Assembly: GCA_028291515.1 (NCBI GenBank)
Contig: JAQGHU010000069.1
Location: 62,001-126,000 of the forward strand
Length of the DNA stretch: 64,000 nt
Origin: Schlesneria sp.
GTDB taxonomy: Bacteria > Planctomycetota > Planctomycetia > Planctomycetales > Planctomycetaceae
Direction: 5' to 3'
Below the pieces are notes generated by a model. The model worked only from the letters and a program-made list of their open reading frames with translations. It was not told the DNA's origin and ran no database searches. The stretch's first letter is position 1, and every line of letters starts with the position of its first letter. Shown one piece after another: positions 22,504 through 30,827 of this stretch. Position numbers and translations under genes: made by a program.

Positions 22504-22726
22504 GCAATAGGGGCATTTTAGGCGAGTTTGGAAGGCGTCGGCAATGCTCTGAGCTGCCGTAAATGAAAATTAACACAGAAATAGTCGTTGTTTAGCGTGT
22601 TTAGGGGGCATTTTGCTTATCAAGTGAGCGTATTGTAGGCAATTGGAGACTTGGTTGGATCGACTTAATGTCTTCGGGTAACCGAAATGTTCGGTGGGCC
22701 GATGAGATAGCACGGTTCTTGGGCAT

Positions 22727-23428
22727 CTACAGCGTCCAGCGGACGAACTGTACGCCGGTTTGTGTTCTGATCTGTTCGATAAATGAGGGTGTCGACGAGA
22801 CATCTTCGCGAGCGCGCCATCGCACTTCGCATCGCAAAAATAGGGCTCGTTCGCCCTCGACTCCTTTGTACGCGATATCCCAAGTCCCAAACTTGTAGCC
22901 GGCCGCAAGCAGCTTCTCGCGGATCTGCTGTTCAGTAGGACCGTTGGCTGTCGTCCGAATCGTGAACAAGGCTCGATGATCTTGCGGGATTTCGGGTTCG
23001 ATCTTCTTCAAAGCCCACAGGACCAGCATCGCCAAGACCAACGTAGTCAGGCCCAATCCAATTTGGCCGCCCCCCAGGCAAAGGCCGATGATGGTCACTA
23101 ACCACAGCGTCGCCGCCGTGGTAACTCCCTGGATCATCCTGGGACGCCTGATAATGGCTCCCGCTCCAATGAAGCCCATGCCGGTCAAGATGCCCAAGGG
23201 GAGTCGCATCAAATCGAGCATGATGAACGAATTCGACGAGCGACCGGCGGTGGCCAGCAGCAGATTCACTTGGATCATCGAGACCGACGCCGCCAGGCAG
23301 ACCAGGATCGTTGTCCGCAGCCCGGCCGACCGGCCGCGTTCTGCTCGGTTGATGCCGATCACGGCACCGGCGATGACGGTCAAAAACAGTCGCCATCCGA
23401 TGTCGTACCATTCCAATGTCGTGGGCAT
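22727..23428 (-). CDS. MgtC/SapB family membrane protein
   Basis: AGAVIGINRAERGRSAGLRTTILVCLAASVSMIQ...PLGILTGMGFIGAGAIIRRPRMIQGVTTAATLWLVTIIGLCLGGGQ. Confidence 0.93.
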   Translation of the reverse strand: MPTTLEWYDIGWRLFLTVIAGAVIGINRAERGRSAGLRTTILVCLAASVSMIQVNLLLATAGRSSNSFIMLDLMRLPLGILTGMGFIGAGAIIRRPRMIQGVTTAATLWLVTIIGLCLGGGQIGLGLTTLVLAMLVLWALKKIEPEIPQDHRALFTIRTTANGPTEQQIREKLLAAGYKFGTWDIAYKGVEGERALFLRCEVRWRAREDVSSTPSFIEQIRTQTGVQFVRWTL

Positions 23429-23756
23429 GCTGATCTCCAGTTGCAGGCTTTTCCGGTCATACTGGCGTCGCGGGCACCATTGTCAAGACGCGCCAAGGTG
23501 GGTTTTGTCTTCAAGTCGCACGCCGTGTGGTCTGCTTCTCCAAACTCACAATATGTCACTCTAGGCGCTGATCAACCAGACGCAGCGACAATCAGAAGGC
23601 AATAACTGCCGAAGCGTAAGATCCCGGCTTGATGAAGGGGACTTTCCAGGCACTGCAACGGCGATCCGTTCGAAGGTCCGGTTGACCGAAACAGGGGTCA
23701 CAACTAATTTGCAAGCTCACATCTGTTCACTCCATTTTCTCTGCGCGGAGACCATT

Positions 23757-25085
23757 GTGCGCGTTGGCTTGACCTTCAAATCGGGACTCGTCCTGGCTGG
23801 CTTTGCCTGCCTGTCGATCGCCGTATTGATCGTGAAATCAGCACTGGCAGATGATACGGAAGCGCGCGAGCGAGTGATTCTGATGACCAATGGTCGGGTA
23901 CTGACGGGGTTTGCTTCGCGCAATGCCGGTGGCTGGTTGGTTGAACAGTCGAACGGCCGCGTTCAGGTTCCCATCGAACAGGTGAACGTGGTCGCCAATA
24001 ATCTGGCCGACGCCTATCGCAAGCAGCGAGACGCCGTGGTTGAGCCAACACCGGCCACACACATGGCTCTCGCGCAGTGGTGCATCTCGTACCGACTGCA
24101 CAACGAGGCGCGCGATGAACTTCGCAAGTGCATGAAACTCGATCCAGAACACACGTCCGCTCGCAAGCTGTTGCGCAGACTGGATGACATGCTGGATCCA
24201 CCTGAAATCAAGACCACACTCAAAGATCAAATAGTGTTGAAGTCGGGAGACGGATTTGTCGTTCCCGATGCCGAGTCACTGGGAGGCCTCTCGAACGAAG
24301 CGGCTGCCGGCTATACGCTGCGAATCCAACCGCTCCTGATCAACAAATGCGGCAATGCGTCTTGCCATGGAAGTACGACCCCGGCCGAAAAACCGGAAGG
24401 GTTTCATCTGATTCCCGTTCGCCCCGGCACCAACGGTCATCGAATGTATACCGAGCGAAATCTCGCCGAAGTTTTGCGGTATATAGACGTTCAAGAACCG
24501 TCACTCAGCCCGCTGGTCGCGATTCCGCAGGGTACTCACGGTGGCACTGCGGGTGTGTTCCACGGAGTGGCCGGAAATACCCAGATCAAGATGCTGCGAG
24601 CCTGGATCAAGACGGTTGCTGAGGAAAAGAAAACCGAGGAAGAAGAACTACAAAATCGTCCCAGCATTGCAGCCAAGAAGCGTCGACCAACTGCCGAAGG
24701 GCGAGGAACTCGCCCCGATCCACTCGATGATCCAGACCAGCCGACGGCCATCGCGGCCGGAGTAGGTGCCCCTGGCGGCCACGTTCCGAATGAGGCTCGT
24801 CGAGCCGCGATGTCGACTAAGCCAGAACAAGTTGCGAGCGAAGCGGAATTGGTACCGACCTCGAAAATCGGACGCCCATCGAAGCTTGGCAGCCGTCCGC
24901 AGACGTTGCTTCACGGCGAAGCATCGTTGTTGTCCGGTCAGAATGAGATTGGCACGGCCACCGAGCGCAAGCCGACGAACGACTTGAAAGCGAGATCATC
25001 GGAACGAGCCGAAGATCAGCTTAGCGACGATCCCTTCGATCCCGACATTTTCAACCGACGCTTTCACAGTCGCCCGCGACGCTGA
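23757..25085 (+). CDS. Planctomycete secreted protein with CX4CH motif
   Basis: Signal-like N-terminus (LTFKSGLVLAGFACLSIAVLI), QPLLINKCGNASCHGSTTPAEKPEGFHLIPVRP, Pro/Lys-rich low-complexity C-terminus. Confidence 0.7.
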   Translation: MRVGLTFKSGLVLAGFACLSIAVLIVKSALADDTEARERVILMTNGRVLTGFASRNAGGWLVEQSNGRVQVPIEQVNVVANNLADAYRKQRDAVVEPTPATHMALAQWCISYRLHNEARDELRKCMKLDPEHTSARKLLRRLDDMLDPPEIKTTLKDQIVLKSGDGFVVPDAESLGGLSNEAAAGYTLRIQPLLINKCGNASCHGSTTPAEKPEGFHLIPVRPGTNGHRMYTERNLAEVLRYIDVQEPSLSPLVAIPQGTHGGTAGVFHGVAGNTQIKMLRAWIKTVAEEKKTEEEELQNRPSIAAKKRRPTAEGRGTRPDPLDDPDQPTAIAAGVGAPGGHVPNEARRAAMSTKPEQVASEAELVPTSKIGRPSKLGSRPQTLLHGEASLLSGQNEIGTATERKPTNDLKARSSERAEDQLSDDPFDPDIFNRRFHSRPRR

Positions 25086-25114
25086 ATGAAACGGATTTCA
25101 GGCGTAGAGGAAAG

Positions 25115-25342
25115 ATGATTATGCACAGTGTTTCCAATCACCGAGCATCGCCCACAAAAATGGGTGCCAAGTGGCTGCTGCTCTGCCTGGCTTTCGTGTG
25201 GCTCGTTGGTTGCATGGGCTTGGGCAAGACTAAGTCGGCGCGCGATCCGTTCGCGTCCACGAAGTTCTCATGCGGCGAAGAGATCCCTGCCAGCAGAACT
25301 CCGTCTCCGCCGCAAAGCGCTCGCGCCGTGAAGGATATGTGA
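25115..25342 (+). CDS. Small putative lipoprotein
   Basis: 75 aa, WLLLCLAFVWLVGCMGLG lipobox. Confidence 0.6.
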   Translation: MIMHSVSNHRASPTKMGAKWLLLCLAFVWLVGCMGLGKTKSARDPFASTKFSCGEEIPASRTPSPPQSARAVKDM

Positions 25343-25382
25343 CCCTCTCAACGTGGAAGTGCCATTGGTCGGCCTCTTCGAG

Positions 25383-25757
25383 CTATGCCCTGATCGCCAG
25401 TCGCGTCGTGCACCAGATCGTCATGACCGTGTGAAGAACCACCGCTGCCCATAAGAGCGGTTGAGACAGGCCGTGGGTAATGCCGGCGTAACCCAGGACA
25501 CTCGCGGCCCCGATGTTGTAAGCCAACATCGCAGTGATCACAGATCGCGCAGCGCGAAGTTCTTTGTCAAGCTGCGACGTCCAGCAGGCAACGCCCAGTG
25601 AGAACAGCCCCGCCCCGCCAAGCCGGACAGCGACCAGGGCTGCCGGCGGTCCAATCGATTCGCCCGTCAATAGGGTGACCACCAGCACCGGGAAACAGAG
25701 CAGGCCCAGCCCTGCCCCCAGTTCGATGACTGCTGACGCGATAAGAAGTGACTTCAT
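25383..25757 (-). CDS. Small hypothetical integral membrane protein
   Basis: 124 aa, four hydrophobic segments. Confidence 0.65.
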   Translation of the reverse strand: MKSLLIASAVIELGAGLGLLCFPVLVVTLLTGESIGPPAALVAVRLGGAGLFSLGVACWTSQLDKELRAARSVITAMLAYNIGAASVLGYAGITHGLSQPLLWAAVVLHTVMTIWCTTRLAIRA

Positions 25758-25764
25758 AGGTTGA

Positions 25765-27060
25765 TTACTGTTGAACTTCAGGTTGCGACAGCCGCACCAG
25801 TAACCAGCGTTCGGTGCGGCCCGACTTGTGAATTAATGTCGGTGCTTCGCCGGTGGTGAGATTACTGAGACCCGCTTCCATGAAGAAGTTCTTGTTGTTG
25901 TCCACGGTCCAGGCGGCTCGTTGCGTCTCTTTATCGACCGCGCCATGAACCGGCAGCACATGATCGATTACCACGTCATTGTAGTTGCCTCGCAAAATCC
26001 CTTGCTTGTTGACCGCCAACTGGAGAGTCAATTGAGCGTGCTGATCTTCGTCGCGGACCAACGCAAAAACACCCAGTGGAAGCCAATCTTGAGTATCGGA
26101 GATGTCGGCGTTCTGACCGACGAGCGCCAGGTCGGCTGCCTGTTGGCTGAAGTGCTCAGCGGTCCCGACGCTTTGTCCGTCGACTAGGACATTGCCTTCC
26201 TGGTAAACCACGTTCGAGCCATAGCCGTACGAGACAGGTGTGTTGTTCGAATAGCCCAAGTAACCGGAAGCACCTGCCATGGTTGTCGGAGCCCAGATGG
26301 AACCCGCTGCCCAGTTGTTGGCGGCCCAGGCACCTTGGTGTTGGCCGTACCATTGCTGACTGTAAACGTCAGGATGGTTGAATGAATTTCTGACGGCGGC
26401 ATAACCAGCAGCAGCAGGGACAGCTCCGGCTGCCAGCGGCTGATTTCGTTCAGCGACAGCCGCGCCGGCTGCAGCACCTTGTGCACCAGAGACTGCTGGG
26501 CTATTGCGATTGACGGCCGCGGCTCCCACAGCAGCACCTTGAGCACCCGTTGCAGCGGGATTGTTTCGGTTCGCAGCAGCAGCGCCTGCGGCAGCACCCT
26601 GTGCACCAGAGACTGCCGGGTTATTGCGATTGGCAGCAGCGGCTCCGGCGGCGGCTCCCGTCGCACCGGAGGTCGCTGGCTTGTCGCGATTGGCGGCAGC
26701 AGCCCCGGCCGCGGCTCCTTGTGCGCCAGTAGCCTGAGGTGATTTGTTCTTGGCAGCGCGTTCTGCGGCGGTCTCTGCGCCTTCGTTCGAATTGGGTGAC
26801 TTGGGCTTATTTTCTGGCTCGTGCTCGCGAGATGGGTTACTGGCAGGCTTCTTGTTTTCTGACCAGGCTCCGCCCGGTGGCTTCGAGCCGCCGCGTGATT
26901 CACCGCCCGGTTTTTCTTCCGCGCCAGGCTTCTTACCTTGAGGCTCTGATTTACCCTTTTCCCCGCCGGGTTTTTCACCCTTACCGCGTTGTGCGTGAGC
27001 AGCTGCGCCTGTGAGGCACAGTGCCAATACCAATGTCAAACTGAGAGATCGACGTAACAT
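25765..27060 (-). CDS. Secreted protein with Ala/Asn-rich 20-residue tandem repeats
   Basis: Signal peptide MLRRSLSLTLVLALCLTGAAAHA; repeats of NRNNPAVSGAQGAAAGAAAA; start moved to 27060. Confidence 0.8.
   Translation of the reverse strand: MLRRSLSLTLVLALCLTGAAAHAQRGKGEKPGGEKGKSEPQGKKPGAEEKPGGESRGGSKPPGGAWSENKKPASNPSREHEPENKPKSPNSNEGAETAAERAAKNKSPQATGAQGAAAGAAAANRDKPATSGATGAAAGAAAANRNNPAVSGAQGAAAGAAAANRNNPAATGAQGAAVGAAAVNRNSPAVSGAQGAAAGAAVAERNQPLAAGAVPAAAGYAAVRNSFNHPDVYSQQWYGQHQGAWAANNWAAGSIWAPTTMAGASGYLGYSNNTPVSYGYGSNVVYQEGNVLVDGQSVGTAEHFSQQAADLALVGQNADISDTQDWLPLGVFALVRDEDQHAQLTLQLAVNKQGILRGNYNDVVIDHVLPVHGAVDKETQRAAWTVDNNKNFFMEAGLSNLTTGEAPTLIHKSGRTERWLLVRLSQPEVQQ
26392..26748 (-). repeat. 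~60-bp in-frame tandem repeat array (about 6 units)
   Basis: Consecutive units NKSPQATGAQGAAAGAAAA / NRDKPATSGATGAAAGAAAA / NRNNPAVSGAQGAAAGAAAA / NRNNPAATGAQGAAVGAAAV / NRNSPAVSGAQGAAAGAAVA / ERNQPLAAGAVPAAAGYAAV. Confidence 0.85.
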
Positions 27061-27101
27061 GATGACTCTTTTCCAGTGGAGTGAAAGATGGCAAAGCGGA
27101 C

Positions 27102-28877
27102 TCATTTTCCGGCAGCATGTCCGGCGATCGCTTTGTCGATCTGTTCTTTAACGGCATCCAGATTGAAGCTGGCACCCTTTTGCATCGGCGGGAATTCGAT
27201 CGCCGTCTTGGCGAGCTGAGCGACCCTCTCTTGAACATAAACGAATCGCCAGAACTGAAACTTGAACCATTCGAAGTACTCGACGGAACCGGTGAACCCG
27301 GTGCGCTCGAATGGATCCAGACGCAGGTTTGTCAGAATCGGAATGTCGGGTTTGACCGTGCCACCGAACCAGCCGTTTGGCTGATCAAGGAAGCGATATT
27401 TGAAATCGTCGATGCGCACGGCACCGAGAGTCCCCTCGGCGAAGTAGAAGATTTCGTGGCGGGCTGATGGTCCCTTGCCGGTGATCAGATCCAGTTGGTT
27501 GTAGCCGTCGAGATGAACGTTGTAGTTGGTTCCGTCCAGCTTCTGGCCCTTTTTCAACTGATCGACGATATCCGGGTTACCGGCGGCCGCAACCAAGGTG
27601 GGGAACCAATCCAGCCCCGAAATGATCCCGTTTTCAATCTTTCCGGCGGGGACATGTCCGGGCCAACGGACCATTGCGGGGACACGGAAGCCCCCTTCCA
27701 TCACGGTCCCTTTGCCACCGGCAAACGGGGTCTGTCCGCCGTCCGGCCAGGTGAAGTTTTCGGTGCCGTTGTCGGTGGTAAACACCACGATCGTGTCGTC
27801 GTCCAGGCCCTCATCTTTGAGCTTCTTCATGACTGAACCGACGATATCGTCGAGTTGCGCCATGCCGGCTTCGACTGTGGCCCAGCCGTTCTTGGAAGTC
27901 CGCATCTTTTCGTATTTCTCGGAAAGATGAGTCACGACGTGGATGCGCGTGGGGTTGAGCCACACGAAGAACGGCTTGTCGTCGGCCTTGGACTTGTCGA
28001 TGAACTTCAGTGTCTGTTCCAGGATCTCGTCGTCGACCGTTTCCATTCGCTTGGGCGGAAGTGTGCCGGCATCTTCGATTTTTTGTTTGCCAATTTTTCC
28101 CCAGCGTGGTTGCTCGGTCGAATCGTCCTTATCCGTGGCCCAGCAGTGAAGCATGTTGCGCGGGCCGACTTTGTCCTTCAGTTCTTCTGGGTAGTTCGGA
28201 TGGAACGGATCTTCCATGGCGTCCAGGTGATACAGGTAGCCGAAGAACTCGTCGAATCCGTGCACGGTGGGCAGGAATTCGTTGCGATCACCGAGATGAT
28301 TTTTGCCGAATTGACCAGTCGCGTAGCCCATCGACTTGAGGGCTTTCGCGATTGTGGGAGCTTGTGCCGGCAGTCCGATGGTGGCTCCGGCCTGGCCGAC
28401 AGTGGTCATGCCGGTGCGCTTAGGAATCTGTCCGGTGATGAAGTTCGCACGGCCGGCCGTGCAACTGGCTTCGGCGTAGTAATCGGTGAACAGCATCCCT
28501 TCGGCGGCCAGCTTATCGAGGTGAGGAGTTCGTCCCGCCATCATCCCTCGGTGATAGGCACCGATGTTCCAGATGCCGACATCGTCACCCATGATGACGA
28601 GGATATTCGGCTTCTTGCCCGTCGCCTTTTCTTTGGCTTGTGCCTGCAGGTTGGCCGTCGCCAGCAGGCGTCCCTCGGTTAGTTTCTGGGGGCTGCAGGT
28701 GAGGTCCGCTGGTTCTGTTTGCCGCGCATCGATCGCAGGCTGCGATGAAGCGGCAACTTGGTTTGGACTCGTCGCCGCAGTGACCTGTGGCATCCCCGGA
28801 AGCGGGACCGACGCGGCTGCGTAGCCCAATAGCCCCCCCACCAGCAGGATGGTGAAGGCGTTTTGCTTGAACTGCAT
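27102..28877 (-). CDS. Sulfatase (arylsulfatase family)
   Basis: KPNILVIMGDDVGIWNIGAYHRG, EASCTAGRANFITGQIPKRTGM (CxAxR formylglycine motif), TDNGTENFTWPDGGQTPFAGGKGTVMEGGFRVPAMVRWPG. Confidence 0.95.
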   Translation of the reverse strand: MQFKQNAFTILLVGGLLGYAAASVPLPGMPQVTAATSPNQVAASSQPAIDARQTEPADLTCSPQKLTEGRLLATANLQAQAKEKATGKKPNILVIMGDDVGIWNIGAYHRGMMAGRTPHLDKLAAEGMLFTDYYAEASCTAGRANFITGQIPKRTGMTTVGQAGATIGLPAQAPTIAKALKSMGYATGQFGKNHLGDRNEFLPTVHGFDEFFGYLYHLDAMEDPFHPNYPEELKDKVGPRNMLHCWATDKDDSTEQPRWGKIGKQKIEDAGTLPPKRMETVDDEILEQTLKFIDKSKADDKPFFVWLNPTRIHVVTHLSEKYEKMRTSKNGWATVEAGMAQLDDIVGSVMKKLKDEGLDDDTIVVFTTDNGTENFTWPDGGQTPFAGGKGTVMEGGFRVPAMVRWPGHVPAGKIENGIISGLDWFPTLVAAAGNPDIVDQLKKGQKLDGTNYNVHLDGYNQLDLITGKGPSARHEIFYFAEGTLGAVRIDDFKYRFLDQPNGWFGGTVKPDIPILTNLRLDPFERTGFTGSVEYFEWFKFQFWRFVYVQERVAQLAKTAIEFPPMQKGASFNLDAVKEQIDKAIAGHAAGK

Positions 28878-29162
28878 CGTCGTCTTTCTAAAAGAACTGA
28901 GTTCGTTCTGCGGACTGGAAGTCGTCCGGCATATCTTCACGCCACTAACAAACAGAGAAACACCGCGTACAGAGCTCGCTTTAAACGTAGCTGTGATTGC
29001 CACGAACCGCGGTGCTAAGGCAGATCGGAAGAAGAGAATTGGTGAACTGATCGCGCGCATGCTACTCAGCATTGCAGCGGGTGACTATCAGGCAACGGGG
29101 AATTAACCAATTTTTCAGCGGGTCTAAGATCGCCGGATATCATTGATGCTCAATTGCAACAT

Positions 29163-29282
29163 TCAGCGGAGTTTCACAAAACCAATGACGCATGCCACAA
29201 TCAGTAACAGTACGATGGCCACCACAGCAACGGTCGTATTCGAAATTTCGAAATACGTATCGTGGATGTAAATATCCATCAT
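29163..29282 (-). CDS. Small single-pass membrane protein, 39 aa (below ORF-track cutoff)
   Basis: MMDIYIHDTYFEISNTTVAVVAIVLLLIVACVIGFVKLR*, with GGAG 5 nt upstream of the ATG. Confidence 0.55.
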   Translation of the reverse strand: MMDIYIHDTYFEISNTTVAVVAIVLLLIVACVIGFVKLR

Positions 29283-29356
29283 GTTCACTCCGCGTGGTCC
29301 AGACCTGTCCAACGGCCATCAAACGTATCGTGGCCGAACCAATAAACCTCGGTCTC

Positions 29357-30823
29357 TCAGGCCAGCACTCGTTTCACAATCTCGCCGTGAATATCCGTCA
29401 GCCGGAAGTCGCGTCCTTGATAGCGGTACGTGAGCCGAGTGTGGTCGATACCGAGCAAGTGCAGAATTGTTGCGTTCAAGTCGTGGACGTGGACCGGATC
29501 ACTGACAATGTTGTAGCAGTAGTCGTCGGTTGCACCGAGCGTCGTGCCGGCTTTGATGCCGGCACCTGCCAGTAGCGTTGTGAAGCAGCGCGGGTGGTGG
29601 TCGCGGCCGTAATCGGTGGCGGTTAGCCCCCCTTGTGAATAGATCGTGCGACCGAATTCGCCGCCCCAGACGATCAGTGTGTCCTTTAGCAAGTCTCGCT
29701 GATTGAGGTCCTTGATCAGAGCGGCAGTCGGTTGGTCGGTGTCTTTGCACTGGCCGCGGATGGCATTCGGCAAGCCGCCGTGATGATCCCATCCCATGTG
29801 GAACAGTTGCACGAACCTGACCTCGCGTTCGGCCAGACGGCGGGCCAGCAGACAATTTGCAGCATAGCTACCGGGACGGCTGACATCAGGGCCATAAGAA
29901 TCGAGGATGTGCTGCGGCTCTTTGGAGGTATCGAGCAGATCAGGCACACTCGTCTGCATGCGAAACGCCATTTCGTACTGGGCAATTCGAGTCTGGATTT
30001 CAGGATCGCCGACTTGGTCAAAGTGTTGTTGATTCAATGCCGAGAGTCGGTCGAGCGTCCCGCGACGAGTTGCCTGGTCGACGCCGGGCGGGTTGGACAG
30101 GAACAGCACCGCATCGCCTTTATTGCGAAACTTCACTCCCTGATGCACGGATGGAAGAAAACCGGAACCCCACAAGCGATCGTAGAGCGGCTGATCATCC
30201 GGTCGACCGCTGCCAAATGAAGTGAGTACCACGTAGGCTGGCAGATCCTGGTTTTCGCTTCCCAAGCCGTAGCTCAGCCACGACCCGATGCTGGGGCGGC
30301 CTGCCAGTTGATGGCCGGTCTGGCAAAAGGTGATCGCCGGATCGTGATTGATCGCCTCGGTGTTCATCGAACGAATCATGCACAGGTCGTCGGCGATCTT
30401 GGACATGTGCGGCAGCAGTTCGCTCATCCACATGCCGCTCTGGCCGTGTTTGGCGAATCGGAAGATCGACGGGGCCACGGGAAACTTCGATTGTCCCGAA
30501 GTCATCGTTGTCAGCCGCTGACCCTGGCGAATGGATTGGGGCAGATCTTCGCCGTGGCGATCTTTCAAATCGGGCTTGGGATCAAACAGATCCATCTGCG
30601 AAGGGGCACCCGATTGAAACAGGTAAATGATCCGCTTGGCCTTCGGCGCGAAATTTGGAAAGCCAGCCAAAGCGAGATGCGCTTTCTGACTGTCGCCTGT
30701 AGCAGCCATGACCTGCTGTCCCAGCAGCGATCCCAGTGCCGCAGCACCGACACCGGTGCCGGTATGCCTCAAAAAAGCACGGCGATTCAGTGCGTCTTGA
30801 AACGCGAACGGTCGATTCATCAT
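29357..30823 (-). CDS. DUF1501 domain protein
   Basis: LNRRAFLRHTGTGVGAAALGSLLG, APKAKRIIYLFQSGAPSQMDLFDPKP, VWGGEFGRTIYSQGG...GRDHHPRCFTTLLAGAGIKAGTTLGATDD. Confidence 0.95.
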   Translation of the reverse strand: MMNRPFAFQDALNRRAFLRHTGTGVGAAALGSLLGQQVMAATGDSQKAHLALAGFPNFAPKAKRIIYLFQSGAPSQMDLFDPKPDLKDRHGEDLPQSIRQGQRLTTMTSGQSKFPVAPSIFRFAKHGQSGMWMSELLPHMSKIADDLCMIRSMNTEAINHDPAITFCQTGHQLAGRPSIGSWLSYGLGSENQDLPAYVVLTSFGSGRPDDQPLYDRLWGSGFLPSVHQGVKFRNKGDAVLFLSNPPGVDQATRRGTLDRLSALNQQHFDQVGDPEIQTRIAQYEMAFRMQTSVPDLLDTSKEPQHILDSYGPDVSRPGSYAANCLLARRLAEREVRFVQLFHMGWDHHGGLPNAIRGQCKDTDQPTAALIKDLNQRDLLKDTLIVWGGEFGRTIYSQGGLTATDYGRDHHPRCFTTLLAGAGIKAGTTLGATDDYCYNIVSDPVHVHDLNATILHLLGIDHTRLTYRYQGRDFRLTDIHGEIVKRVLA

Positions 30824-30827
30824 GGCA

